Of a DNA stretch of 64,000 nt, positions 21,453 to 34,140 are shown in pieces. Both the position numbers and the translations under genes were made by a program. The first letter of the stretch is position 1, and every line of letters begins with the position of its first letter. Origin of the DNA: Lactarius indigo (Eukaryota; Basidiomycota; Agaricomycetes; Russulales; Russulaceae); NCBI GenBank assembly GCA_025766275.1, contig JAFKAC010000018.1, forward strand, positions 310,001 to 374,000. Reading direction: 5' to 3'. The notes under the pieces are model-generated. The model did not search any database and had not been told where the DNA came from. It saw nothing but the letters and a program-made list of their open reading frames with translations.

Positions 21453-23084
21453 ATGGATCCTCTGGCACACACAAAGCACCATCTCATGCCAGGAGAAAAT
21501 GGTACCGTGTAGTAAAAATCGAGTTGCGTTGGTGGGACTATGACAATCTGTCATTGCACGCGATACCAGAGAGATGGGACGCATTCCCTTTCTATTTACT
21601 TTTGTAGGACTCAAAAGCCCCTCAAACTCAAATTGGATAGGTGTGTACGCGAGACGCACGTAGTATTCTTGCTCTAAAGTGTCGTGTACTCAATCTCCTA
21701 TAATCGAATATACACTATATATATGGGAATGCGAGAGCACCAAGAGCACGAACAATGCAATTCAGCCTTGAGGTCAGAACAACGTTTGGGCAAGCGTTTG
21801 GGCCTGGTGGTTCATTTGTCATGGTTCGTACTACTTGTGCCCCGATCCCGCCCCCAATAACTTACTCCTCCGCCTAAGTGGAAGGGACCCTTCCAGGAAA
21901 CGCATGGATGAACAACCCCACCGCATCACTATTTCGCTTTAACGATTTACCATCAAAAAAGAAACACGCAGCGGACACAACCTCATTCCTGCGTGAATCC
22001 GAGCCCTAAGTATTTCCTTCCATCTGGGTCTGCGCCTTCTCCAAGCGGGTCCATCAATCGTCTCTGATTGTTATTAAATGAAATACTATACGACTAAAAC
22101 TATATATGACTTGGGCATTGCAAAAATTGGGAGAGTTCAAGCCAGGGCGACCCACGCTTCCGAAGGGGGATATGAACGGGGCCAAGCCCTTCGATCAATT
22201 GAAGGAGCACAGTCCGTAGCCTAACCCTGGACGTCATATCAGGGATGGTGGGTAATAGAAGAAATCGCTGTTTGGTCACGTAACGGTACGTGCCATGCAA
22301 GGGTGGGTGTGGGCTTATTACACCTGCAAGGGCCCTGTTCCAGAACGGCAAGTATAAATAAGTAGGAGGGGAGAGGAGTTGGGCGGAGGAAAAGAAGGGC
22401 TATAAAAAAAAACAGAACGCGACCACGTCAGCGAGGCTCACCCAGGGAAACGGAAAAAATGACATTTGGGTGAGAACAAACAAAGGGAGCCGTAAGCGAG
22501 GGTAGAAGATCAGGAACATGCACGAGACCAGGCTCGGGCGCCTACGCCGCGGAAAAAGAGTGGCAGGGTGATGGGGACTGCACGGCGGAGTGCGGCGAGA
22601 GTACAAAGGAGGTTTTAAAGAGCAGATAACAAGGACAGTACGGAAAAATGTCGACACAAGGGACAGATGGCGAGGGAAATGGGCAGTGTCACGTCGGCAT
22701 TTTAGCTACTTAGAAGCGAAGGCGAGGGACGAAGACGACGGAATCATCAGAACGCGAGAGGCCGAACCTGAGCGAGTGATAGATTAAAAGACTCGCACAA
22801 AATTGAGACAGAGAGACGGCGAGAAAGGGCGAGTTAGGACGGGAGGTGTAGGAACCTGTGAGACAACTGAGGCCGGAGGCAAGGGAACCCGAGGTGAGAT
22901 ACTGGCATTTCTGAAAAAGCCCCGCCTGTTGTCTTACAGTAGTGAGGAAGATCCAAATAGGCTTGTAGCACGCTCGAAATACTTACCGTATACTGTACTG
23001 CTAACCCAGACATTCCAACTCGCCCCATCAAGGTACGCAGCGCGGCACAAACTAGTATCACACCGAGGTGCTTTTCCGATTAGA
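21453..23084 (+). repeat. 3' flank and blocks A and C, unit 4
   Basis: The former C-terminal coding stretch and the 3' flank run to about 22,060. Block A is at 22,070-22,340 and C at about 22,340-23,060 (gtataaataagtagg, gggagccgtaagcgagg). Block B is deleted between A and C. Confidence 0.55.
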
Positions 23085-23545
23085 AACGTGAGAGGAGGAC
23101 AAATGCAAGCTGGAAAAGCATATGGATCATGATTGGAACGGGAAAAGAACAACTCCTGTGAAAAGGGTGGTAGATTATCGAGGTAGCCTTTCTGATCTGA
23201 TAACCCAAAGCAACTGTTTCCCAGAGCCGCCATCCGCCGGGGGAGAGTAAAGCGATGGGGATCTGATCAAGGTGACGTTGTGAGAAGACGGTGGTAATCA
23301 ATAATCTCTTCGTCGGCTTAGGGAAGGGCTGAAAAGGCCACATATCAGACACAGTATTGGGACTTACGTCCAGACTTGGAGGCAGCCACAGATCAGAGCC
23401 GGAAAATCAGCAAATTATGAGATGACAAAAAGGGACACGGGCGATGAAAGTCTGCCGCCTCACAGAGGTGATCTATTTCGAGAAGAAGTCCCAGCCCATC
23501 GTCAATGCCCACTCACATAGGACGCGTACCTACCAGTACTAGCCT
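23085..23545 (-). pseudogene. Block D: reverse TPR-CHAT 5' fragment, unit 4
   Basis: Reverse complement of the complete gene's exon 2, exon 1 and promoter (gcaagctggaaaagcatatgg, ttatcgaggtagcctttctg). It contains stops and gaps. Confidence 0.7.
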
Positions 23546-23550
23546 ACTAC

Positions 23551-23825
23551 TAGGGCGTCAATGGTGACTCTGCCTTCCATCTCTTCCGGATCATGGCCGC
23601 GCAGATTTAAGTATAGGCTTGGACAACTACGAGCGACAGAGATCCAGTCACTTTGGCGTCGCTGGGAACCCAGGAGTGTCACATTTCTAACGATACCGTC
23701 CCTATTTCGTTTTGCAGAGACCGGCTCCGCACCAATGGGCGTTGGCCCGGAAAACGACCCTGGATTACAGATACTAGAGAAAGAGGTTCACCTCATGGAA
23801 TTTTTCGCCATAATTTAGACAACGA
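23551..23825 (+). pseudogene. Block E: forward TPR-CHAT internal fragment, unit 4
   Basis: It matches 40,985-41,240 of the complete gene (ccttccatctcttccggatc, aacgaccctggattaca). An 85-aa frame survives here by chance but is out of register with the parent at several points. Confidence 0.7.
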
Positions 23826-23829
23826 GTTT

Positions 23830-25080
23830 CTCAGGAGCATGGGGTGGAGGAGCGTGTGAAAGGGGTAAAAGGGAAACAGGAGTGAAGCCATGAGAGCAAG
23901 GATTGGGAAATAGAGAGCGAACGACCGGAGTTCAAACTGAAAGGGAGGGGCATTGGGCTAGCAGGTCTCGATCAGGATCCGACAGAGGCCGCGGGACGAC
24001 AGCACTGCTTGGGCCCATCGGTGGTAGTCTTGGGGACTTATCATCGATTGAATCTGACCCGCGGTGGGATCAAGGGAGAAGGCATAGGCGACACGCAGGT
24101 CTATTCAACAAGAACGATGCGATTTATGCGCACGGAGAAACTCGGTAACCACCATCAAAATGATGTGGAGAAGGAGGAAAGGAGTGGTAGGAGTGATAAA
24201 TGGATCACTCACGGACGAGATGGAACACGAGGAGATCGGGAATGGGAACGGAACGCGACGGCGGAGACAAAACAGGAGGTAGAAAAAGAGGGAAGCAAAG
24301 AGGGAGCCGCGAGTGAGGCCTAGTGATGGGAGGGCCAAAGTAATTATATCGTAGGGAGGACCAGGCAGGCAAAGACGAGCACACTTGAAAAGAAAAAGAG
24401 ACATACACAAGACTAGACCGCGGCTTTATAAATGGATCATAAAAATAAAAATAAAAAGGATCGCGGCCTCGCTCCGGCAAATTGCGGTGTAGTGATGGCG
24501 ACGATAATACTGCTGTCACGGTATGGACAAAAAGATTGATGGTGACGAGGACCCGACGCAAGGCGGAAATTAAAGGGGCATATATGTGGAATGGGGGATA
24601 AACGTGGAGTTGGAAAAGTTGATATGAAGCGAATAGACATACACTACAGTACTGTACAACCAGAAAAAGGGACTGCTACTGGACGACTCGTCCGTTTGGC
24701 GTTGAGCAAGCCATTACGTGATTCTTGACTCCGAAGGTACCTTAGCGGATAAGCGAGCGGAGTTGTAAACTAACTGTGTGATCATCAAGTGCGCCCCTCT
24801 TCTGATCCTGATGCGTCATCACGACGTGAGGGTGGCAAAATCTCGGAAGCCGTTAACGAGGAGCCTCAAAGCGCTGAATATCACAACTGGATGGCAGAAG
24901 CCTCGACCGGGGGATGAGAAACTTGCTGCTTTTGGGGGGGGGTGGGTCTAGATATTCATGGCGTGGCGGCCGCAGGCAGCTGTGAGTCTGTGACTACGAA
25001 GTTGTATGAGCGCCTCGTTTGGAGAATGATCTGATTGCCGCTCTGTGGGAAGGTATAATTTGAATCTCCAAGACCAATCG
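23830..25080 (+). repeat. Repeat blocks F, G, H, I, unit 4/5
   Basis: F at about 23,830-24,140, G at 24,150-24,620. Block H is largely deleted: G runs directly into I (ctgtacaaccagaaaaaggg) at about 24,650. No gene is called. Confidence 0.5.
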
Positions 25081-25221
25081 ACTCGGCGCACTGAAATTGC
25101 TGTGTTTTATAGGTTCGCCATATATATATCGGAACTACTTCCGGGCCTTTGATCATCGGTTTTGTCCATCCCGTCTAGAACCTTCATATTCTCGCGCCGA
25201 TCCTGTATTCTCCCCCTAAGC

Positions 25222-26865
25222 ATGACTGACTGGAACAGTCCTGCTGTTATCACTGCACAATATTGTGCGTCACTTGCGCTTCCGACATTTCTAACTTCAC
25301 ATTTGCCTTACAGTCGCGCTCATCAAGATTTGCCACGCCATGGCGGGAATTGTCATGTGAGCACTGTCGTTTTCGGCTCGTCTGACTAAAATCACTGAAT
25401 TTCTTCTCATGCAAGCTGGGAGTTTGTCGTGTACCTTGATTTCGAATATTCTGTCTTTACTGGGAAACGAAAGTTTCGCTCGTCATTTTTGGTACGTTGT
25501 GTACAACCGGGATAGGAATGCGGGATGATCAACTCAAGCTGGTACATGCAGCTTTACTTGGGGACTCGGTGGTTGCCTGTGTTCGTCGTTATTGGTACAC
25601 TCGTGGAATTCATTCCGACAAACCGGATCAACTGCCAGGTGCCTTGGCTTCTCACCCTGTTGCGTTAGATGACGAGACTGAAATTCCATTCAGGCATTTG
25701 TCATCTCTATATTCGTGAGATTATGGGCTACTTCCTCTACTACGTGCTAATTGTTGGGGCCACGTAGTTATTTTCATTTCTCTCGATGATGTCTGCCTCG
25801 GCCCTGATCGTGCTGCGTATGTGAGTAGAGACTCAGTCTTCTAACTCCTCTCGGGCTCTGCGCCTCACTAACAAGACACTCAGCGCAGCGATATGGGGGC
25901 TAAACAAGATCGCCATATCCATCGCTTCCGCTACGTGGCTCGCCAATACTGCTTCCCTGATTCATAGTATGTTCATTTCTTTATTTAACTTTCTGGATAT
26001 TCCCCACATGTGACCCGGGATCAGGACTAGCCGTTGTTCGCTCAACCCGGAGCGGAGGCGTTTGCCAAATCACGGATTCGTCTGGAATGAAATCCAACAT
26101 TCTCGTGACTTTCATCACTGACTTTGTACTTCTTGTACTCATGCTCATCGGGCTCTTGCGCTGGGAAAATGCCCGTCAGAGAGGTGGCGTCTGGTGGCTC
26201 CTGTACACCCAGGTTAATATCTTCTCATCTTGCATACTATGGCACGCACTGCGATGATCTTCTAGGCGCTGACGATGACAACAGGACTTAGCATGGATGA
26301 TAACCGTTGTTGTAGCCCAGGCACCCGTCACAGTACGTCTTCCTGACAAAATGAGAATGATACAGATGACTGATACGAGCTCCCCAGGTTTTCGTTTTGT
26401 TGAATCTGAATGGTATGCAATAAATTTATTCCGCACGACGGGATTCGATACTCACCAAGAGTGTATTTTCATAGATCCCATGAACGTCGTACGTCTTGAA
26501 GAAAATATTGCAGACAATGAGCTAACGGACCCAATATCATAGATGTTCCAGGTCCCTGCGTGTTAAGTGTCTCGTCGTGAGAAAACTATGCGAGTTCGCT
26601 CATTTCTTTTTTCTTTTCATCAGTCGTCACTTTGACCATCTGTGCTTCACGCATGTACCGTGGACTGGCGGACTATTTCCTCAACAACGAAGCCAACGTA
26701 CATACCAGTGCAAAGCTGAGTAAGCCGATGAGATTCTTAGCACCCCGCTCAGGCCAAAGTTCCCTCGAACTGGGGACAAGTGGAATACCAGATGGCCATC
26801 TTTTTGTGATGGGAACTCTGGCACCCCAAAGCACCATTTTAGACCAGGAGAAAATAACGAAGTGA
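25222..26865 (+). CDS. Polytopic membrane protein, copy 5 (altered C-terminus)
   Basis: Model: 25222-25264, 25314-25356, 25416-25491, 25552-25638, 25694-25714, 25768-25820, 25884-25966, 26025-26212, 26285-26332, 26388-26412, 26475-26488, 26543-26561, 26624-26865. It totals 942 nt and 313 aa, with all junctions GT-AG. Intron 1 is 49 nt, so the frame is open only if it is removed. This supports the 13-exon model for all copies. The leader at about 25,081-25,135 has a good TATATATAT. Loop cysteines (INCQ, VCQIT) and ASRMYRGLADYF are kept. A one-base deletion near 26,826 replaces the usual PKHHF...EVW tail with a frame-shifted one ending in KITK. Confidence 0.78.
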
Positions 26866-28539
26866 AATAGAGTTGTGTTCGTGGGGCTCAGGCAGTCCAT
26901 CGTTGCACACAATATTCGGAATTTATTATCTTTTGATTTAATTTTGTATGACTCGGAAAAACCACTCGACCTCAAATGGGATGGGTGTCGATGCGAGATG
27001 CACGCAGTGTTTGTGTTCTAATGTATCTTATACTCGAATATATAATATATAGTTATGAATGCGAGAGCACGAACAATGAGGCTCTCGGCCTTGCGGTCAG
27101 AACCACTTTTGAGCTTGGTGGTTCATTTGCCGTGGTTCATACTACATATTCCCCGACCCCGCTCCCAACAACTTCTCCCTTCACCTTAGCGAAAGGGACC
27201 CTTCCAGGCAACACACGCACGAACAATACCACGCCAATGTCACTATTTCACTTTGACGATTTGCCATTCAAAATGTAGATAAAAAATGTCTACAAACAAG
27301 GAGTAGATATGACCTCGTTCCCGCGCCAATCAGAGCCCTCAGTATATCTCTCTGTCTGGGTCTGCGCCTTCTCCGAGCGGGTCCACCAAGCGAAGCAGAT
27401 TCCATAGAAGAGCCCACTAGTAGATCGGCGGGAGGAAACGACGCGAAAGAGAGAGAAGGGAAGAACGAGAGGGGCTGCCGAGGAGCAATCACGGGATGAA
27501 GTGACGACCGGCATTAGAACCAAGAGTGAGAGCAGCAGGAGCCAACAAAGGCGGTTGGACGAGGCCAAACCTTGAAGGCGGCAATGCTAGGAGTGGTTGA
27601 AAGAAGTTCTGTGAAGAAGACCCAACTATCGGTCTGTCCTTAATGGGGCCCGACTAACCCGAGCATGGAACACGCGGGCCGCCCAGGCCAAAATAAACAA
27701 ATGAGCAAAAATGGCACAACGCCAGTGCGAGATAAAGTTTCAGAGAGGTGGCGGATTGGTTTTTATCCGGGGAGGAAAGCAGCAGCTTGTTCAGGAACGG
27801 CAAGGATAAATATATAGAAGGGGGGAGGAGATGGGAAGTAAGCGTGGGATAAGTAGGCGGAGGAAAAGAAGTGCAATGGTATCAGAACGGCACGGAACGC
27901 GACGAGGCAGACCCAGTGAAGTGGAACAGATAGAATATGGGTAAGAACAAAAAGAGCCGTGGGTGAGGGGTAGAAGATCAGGGGGAAAAAACACGCATGA
28001 GACCAGGATCGCGCCTACGCCCCAGAAAACGAGTGGCAATGTGATGGCGATTGCATGGCGGAGTGCGCCGGGTGTACAAAGGAGCAGATAACGAGGACGA
28101 TGTCGACGAGGGATAGACGGTGCGGGTGATGTGGACAGAGACACGTCGGCAAACGAGTCACCTAGTAGCGAGGACGAGGGACGACGACAGCGGAATCATC
28201 GGAATGCGAAAGGACGTGCCTGAGTGAGCGAGGGGTTAAAATATTTAGCAAGAGGTTGAGATAAGGAGACGGCGAGGACGGGTAAGTTAAGACGGGAGGT
28301 GTAGGAATCTGTGCGACAACGGCAGCCAAAGGCGGAGGAACCCGAGTTGAGAAACCAGCGTTCTGAAAAAGCCCTGGTTGTTGCCCTACAGTAGAAGAGA
28401 GGATAAAAACACACTTGTACTACGCTTGGAGTACGTACTGTATACTGTACTATTAATCCAGACATCACAGTTGCTGCTTCAAGGCAAGCAGCGCGGTACG
28501 AACTAACGTCACATTGAGGTGGGTTTGATCAACTCTGAC
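26866..28539 (+). repeat. 3' flank and blocks B and C, unit 5
   Basis: The 3' flank reaches about 27,360. Block B lies at 27,400-27,750 (gaagggaagaacgagagggg) and C at about 27,780-28,480 (acggcaaggataaatatatag). Block A is missing in this unit. Confidence 0.55.
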
Positions 28540-29090
28540 GAGAAGCATGAGAAGAGGACAGATGCAAACATAAGGACCACGTCTCGGCTTGGTTGGAACG
28601 GGAGGAGACCATCTTTGACATGGGTGATGGATTCTTAGATGGATCTGCCGAAGTCGTCTTTATGATCTGACAATGCAATGCAATTATTTCGAAGCGCCGG
28701 AAATCGCCGGAAAGAGAAGCGATGAGACTGATGAGGATCTGATCGAGGTGACGATATGGGTCACTTCGTCAGCTCGGGGAAGGGCGGCTAAAGTGCGAAA
28801 TAGTTAGACGCAGGAGGATTGGGACTCACATCCAGACATAGAGGTGGACATGGATCGAGCTGGAAAATCACCAGGTTATGAGATGACGAGAAAAAGGACA
28901 TGGGCGACAAATGCCCAGGAAGTCTGCGGCGGGCGCTTCACAGCGGAGATATTTTACGAGTAGAAGTCCTAGTCTTGTGTCAATGCCTACCCTCTCAGCA
29001 CCCATGCTTGTGAGAATCCAAGGGACATCAGGAGGTCCAGAGCGATCTGCTTTTTTCCCTCCATGCCTTTGCAGCATGTTGCTAGTACTA
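28540..29090 (-). pseudogene. Block D: reverse TPR-CHAT 5' fragment, unit 5
   Basis: Reverse complement of CHAT exon 2 through promoter (gagaagaggacagatgcaaa, ggttggaacgggaggagacc, gtcaatgcctaccctctcag). The frame is closed. Confidence 0.7.
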
Positions 29091-29212
29091 GGGTGTCAAT
29101 GATGACTCTGCCTTCCACCTCTTTTCGGATCATAGTCGCGCATATTTAGCTGTCGGCTTGGACAACTAGGAGCGACAGTGATTCCATTACTTTGTGTCAC
29201 TGGGAACCCTAG
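29091..29212 (+). pseudogene. Block E: forward TPR-CHAT fragment, unit 5 (truncated)
   Basis: It begins like the others (gatgactctgccttccacc) but breaks off after gtgtcactgggaaccct and is fused directly to block G (agtgaggggagggcc). The second half of E and all of F are deleted. Confidence 0.7.
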
Positions 29213-29640
29213 TGAGGGGAGGGCCGAACTTGAAGTAATTGCATCGTATGGTGGATCAGGTAGACAAAGACGGACACACTAGAAAATAAAATAAAGTGAA
29301 ACGTACACAAAAATAAATCGCAGCTTCGCTCAGGTCAAAGGGTGGTGCAGTGATGGCGATGAAAATGACCGAGTGCTGTGTGGACAAAAGATAGATGATG
29401 ACGATGACGCGAACAAATGTGGCGCAAGGCGAACATGAAAGGGGCATATATGTGGGATGGGGGATAAACGTGGAGTTAGAAAAGTTGACATGAGGTAAAT
29501 GGACATACTGGTTACTAGTGTAGTGATTGTATCCTGTGGAAAGAAACGTTTGGGACGTAGGGCGGGTGCACAATAAACGAGGGTGGGTCACACAACCATG
29601 GGGCAGTGGGTGAAGATGTTGAAGTCATGATCAAGAGCGA
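29213..29640 (+). repeat. Repeat blocks G and H, unit 5/6
   Basis: G (cagcttcgctcaggtcaaa) and H (aaagaaacgtttgggacgta) are present. No gene. Confidence 0.5.
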
Positions 29641-29649
29641 TATGGGGAT

Positions 29650-29905
29650 CTCTTTTTTTTTTGGATCAGCGATATAGGGATCCCGAGGTAGTAGCGGGTT
29701 GTGGCAGTGGAACGAGAAGTCCGAGTCGGGTCGCCGCGGAGATTGGGCAGAGTATGCTTTTGCATATCGATAGGCCTATTTGTGGAGAACGGAAAAGTTG
29801 GTAGTATCGGGCTCAGGAAGTGGAGTCAAGGATAACCCGAGGTTTGATCGACAAAAAATAAAGCTCATGGTATATATTTTGGTCTTGTTAGGAGTTCCAG
29901 AGACT
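29650..29905. other. Unit-specific insertion between blocks H and I
   Basis: About 250 bp starting near a T-tract (29,652-29,662) has no clear counterpart in other units. It separates block H (caagagcgatatgggg) from block I (agtactgtacaatcagag). It may be a small mobile element; no terminal repeats were recognised. Confidence 0.35.
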
Positions 29906-30404
29906 ACTACAGTACTGTACAATCAGAGAAAGGGACCACTGCTAGTACAGTAGAATTGACTTAGACAACTCGTCCGTAGTGCAAGCCATTGTGCAATTCT
30001 TGATTCCGAAGGGGATAAGCTAGCGGAGTTGTAAAGCAAGTGTATGATAATCAAGTGAGCCCCCTTCCTTCCCATCACCATGATGTGGCGAAGGTAGCAA
30101 AATCTCGGAAGTCGCTAATAAGGAGCCTCGAAGCGCTGAATATCACAACTGGATGGAAGAAGACTCGACCGGAGTATGAGAAACTTGCCTTTTTGGGGAG
30201 GGGAGTGTCTAGATCTTCATGGTGTGGTCGCGGGCAGCTGTGCTTGCAGCCGTGAGTTCTGACTACGAAGTTGTATGAGCACTCGTTTTGGGAATGATTT
30301 AATCATGTCTCGGTGGGTAGGTATGGCGTGATTCTCTGAAACTACTCTGCTCGGCGCACTGAAATTGCTGTGCTTTATAGATTCGCTGTATATATATCGA
30401 ATCT
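29906..30404 (+). repeat. Block I and leader, unit 5/6
   Basis: Block I is followed by the conserved leader at about 30,351-30,404 (ctcggcgcactgaaattgct, tatatatatcgaatc). Confidence 0.45.
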
Positions 30405-30483
30405 ACTTCATGCATCCCCAGGCCTTCGACCATCCGTCTTGTCCACCCTCGTATTTTCGCACCGATCCTGTTTACCCCTTAAC

Positions 30484-32109
30484 ATGACTGACTGGCAAAG
30501 TCCCGCTGTTATCACTGCAGATTATTGTGCGTCACTTTCGCTTTCGGCATTGCTAACTTCACATTTACCTTACAGTCGCCTTTGTCAAGCTTGTCCACGT
30601 CATGACGGGAATTTTCATGTGAGCACTGTCGTTTTCGGCTCGCCTAACTAAAATCAGTAAATTTCTTCTCATGCAAGCTGGGAGTTTGTCGTGTACCTTG
30701 AATTCGAATATTCTTTCTTCACTGGGAAAAGAAAGTTTCGCCCGTCATTTTTGGTACGTTGTGTATAACCTGGAAAGGGATGCGGGATGATCAACTCAAG
30801 CTGGTACATACAGCTTTACTTGGGGACTCGGTGGTTCCCTCTGTTCGTGATTATCGATGCACTCGTGGGACTCGACTCAGTGAACCGGATCAACTGTCAG
30901 GTACCTTGACTTCTCATCGTGTTGAGCCGGATTACAAGACTGAAATTCTACTCAGGCTATTGTCACCTTTGGATTTGTGAGTTTGTGAAATTATGGACCG
31001 TCTCCTCCATTACGTGCTAATAGTTGGGGCCACGTAGTTATTTTCACATCTCTCGATTATTTCTGCCTCGGCCCTGATCGTACTGCGTATGTGAGTGGAG
31101 ACTCGGTTCTCTAACTCCTCTCGGGCTCTGCACGTCACTAACAAGACACTCTCAGTGCAGCAATATGGGGGCTAAACAAGATCGCCATGTCAATCGCTTC
31201 TATTACGTGGCTCGTCCATACTGGCTCCCTGATTCATAGTGCGTTCATTCCTTCGGGTTGGCTTTCCATATTTTTCAAAAATGTGACCCGGGATCAGGTG
31301 TAGCTGTTGTTCGTGCGACTTGGAGCGGAGGAATTTGCAAATTAAATCCATCTGAAACCAGAACGAACATTCCCGTCGCTCTCATCACTGACTTGGTGCT
31401 TCTTGTACTCATGCTCATAGGGCTCTTGCGCTGGGAAAATGCCCATCAGAGAGGTGGTGTCTGGTGGCTCCTGTACACCCAGGTTAACATTTTCTCATCT
31501 TGTATACTACTATGGCATGCATTGCGATGATCTTCTAGGCTGACTATGACAACAGGGCTTGGTGTGGATGGTATTCCTTGTTGTAGCAGAGGCACTCATC
31601 ACAGTACGTCATCTTCAAGATGAATATATTTAGATGATTGATACGAGCTCCCCAGGTTTTCGTTTTGTTGAATCTGAATGGTAGGCACTTCTCCCACACA
31701 ACGAGATTTGGTATTCACAAAAGGACCTTTTTCACAGATCCCATGAACAAGGTGCGTCATCTTGAAAATATTTTGGACCAAGGGCTGACGGATCCCATAT
31801 GGTAGATGTTTCAAATCCCTGCACGTTAGGTGTTTCATCGCGAGAGAACTATGCGAGTTAGCTGATTCTGGTTTCCTTTCTTCAGTGATCACTATGACAA
31901 TCTGCGCTTCACGCATGTACCGTGGACTGGCGGACTATTTCCTCCACAATGAAGCCAACGTAGATATCAGTGCAAGTCTAAGCAAGCCGATTAGGTTCTT
32001 AGCACCCCGCTCAGGCCAAAGTTCCCTCGCACTGGGGACAAGTGGTGAGCCAGATGGCCATACTTTAGCAACGGAACCTCTGCCACCCCTTCAGACCAGA
32101 AGAAAATGA
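30484..32109 (+). CDS. Polytopic membrane protein, copy 6 (shortened C-terminus)
   Basis: Model: 30484-30526, 30576-30618, 30678-30753, 30814-30900, 30956-30976, 31038-31090, 31156-31238, 31298-31482, 31556-31603, 31656-31680, 31738-31751, 31806-31824, 31886-32109. It totals 921 nt and 306 aa, with all junctions GT-AG. As in copy 5, intron 1 is 49 nt and must be removed. Exon 8 is one codon short (CKLNPS for CKITNPS), in frame. Loop cysteines are kept. In the last exon a deletion removes the KHHF region and the frame ends in TRRK. Membrane helices are otherwise as in copy 2. Confidence 0.77.
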
Positions 32110-34140
32110 CGAAGTGGCGAAATAGAGTTGTATTTGTGGGACTAAGGCAATCTATCGCTGCACGCAATAATGGGAAAGTGGGATCTATTCTCTTTCTACT
32201 TACTTTTGTAGGACTCAGAAAAGCCACCTGACCTCTTGGATAGGTATCGATGCCAGATGTACGTAGTGTTCGTGTCTCATGCTCGAATATATACTATATA
32301 TTTATGAACGCGAGAGCACGAACAATGAGGCTCTCGGCCTTGCGGTCAGAAACACTGTTAAGCTTGGTGGTTCATTTGCCATGGTTCGTACTATATATTC
32401 CCCGATCTCGCTCCCAATAACCTGCTCCTTCACCTTACTAGTGAAAGGGGCCGTTCCGGGAAATGCGCGCATGAACAACGCCGCCATCTCACTATTTCGC
32501 TTTAACAACTTACCATTAAAAATCTTCTTGTGTATAAACACCCAGCGGACACGGCCTCGTTCCCGCGTCAATCTGAGTCCTCAGTATATCTCTCTATCTG
32601 GGTCAGCGCCTCCTCCAAGCGGGTCCATCAATCACCTCTGACTGTTGTTAAATGAAATCCTATACGACCAACACTATATATGACGTGTAGCATTGCAAAA
32701 ATGGGGAGAGGCGACCCGCGCTCCAGAAAGGAGGATTTGAACGAGACCAAGCTCTTCTATCAGTTGAAGAAGAGCAGTCCGTAGCCCAACGCTGGACGAC
32801 ATATCAAGTAAGATGGGTAATAGAACAAGCCGCAATTTGGTCGCGTAGCGGTACGTGCCATATACAGGCGGGTGTGGGCTTATTACACCTGCAAGTATCT
32901 GAAAGTTTGTTTTCAAGGGTTGTTGGTGCGCTTTCCCGGAGCACCCCCATTGGCTTAGTCGCACTATGTGCACAAACTACGAAACAGGATACCAAGTTGT
33001 ACGAGGAGGCCACATCTGGTGGGGTGCTGTCGGCGTCACGGCTTAGGTGACAGACATGCCGGCACTGTGTCGTGCTTGGGTGGGCCACCATGCATAGTGT
33101 ATGCCTGTGCGTTGATATGTGGAGTAGATTCTATAGAGGAACTCACTGGTAGATTAGCGGGATGAAACGACACAAAGAGAGGGAAGGGAAGAACGAGAGA
33201 GGCTGCTGAGGAAACGATCGTGGGGTGGGGTTTGACGACTGGCGTTAGAACCCAGGCTGAAAGGAGCAGAAGCTAACAAAGGTGGCAAGACGAAGCCAAA
33301 ACTTGAAGACGGCAATGCTGGGACTGATCGAAAGAAGACCTATGAAGAAGGTTCAACTGTCGGTCCGTCCTTGATTGGATCCGACTAACCTGAGCATGGA
33401 TCACGCCCAGGTCGAAAATAACAAAAGAGCGAAATGTCGCAGCAGCAGTGCCAGAGAAAGTTCGAGAGAAGTACACGAAGAGGAAAACAGTGCCTGGTTT
33501 CGGAACAGCGAGTATAGATAAGTGGAAGAGGGGAGGTGTTGGGAAGAGACGGGGAGTGAGCGTGACATAAGGAGGTGAAAGAAAAGAGGTGCAATGGTAT
33601 CGGAACGGGAAAGGAACGCGACGAGGCGGATCCAGTGAAGCGGAACAAAAAACATATGGGCGAGGGGTGGAAGATCAGGAAAAAAATACGCATGAGACAA
33701 GATCTCGCCCCCGCTCCGGGAAAAGAGTGGCAGGATGATGGAGATTGCACGGCGGAATGCGCTGGGTTTTATAAAAAAAAAAAAGGAGATAGCGACGAGC
33801 GAAAAAATGAAAATGTCGACATGAGGGCCGGACAGCGAGGGTGATGAGGACAGGATCAGGTTGGCAATTGCGCCTCTTAGTAGCCTAGTGGCGAGGGCGA
33901 GAGACGGTGACAACATAACCACGAAGATATGCCTGAAGGAGCGAGGGATTAAAAGATCCGCATAAGATTGAGACAGAGAGAGAGATGGTGAGAACGGGCG
34001 AATTAGGACGACAACTGGAGCCGAATATTGTAAAGGTCGGGAAATGGGGGGCGATCCGGCTAAGTGTGCCGGTCAGGTGATGGACTACAGAGGCCAGGGA
34101 ACGAGGCCAGAGGTCGGGGCTAGGTAATGGTGACAAGGTC
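32110..34140 (+). repeat. 3' flank and blocks A, B, C, unit 6 (complete set)
   Basis: The 3' flank runs to about 32,640, A 32,640-33,020 (acacctgcaagtatctg), B 33,020-33,480 (gaggctgctgaggaaac) and C about 33,490-34,060. This is a forward unit with all three blocks in order A-B-C and gives the reference order for the mosaic units. Blocks D and E do not follow here. Confidence 0.55.

Noticed and set aside
25222..25356. Apparent 2-nt frameshift in exon 1 of copies 5 and 6
   Set aside because: Disappears once the 49-51 nt intron (donor gtgcgt, branch ctaac, acceptor ttacag) is recognised.
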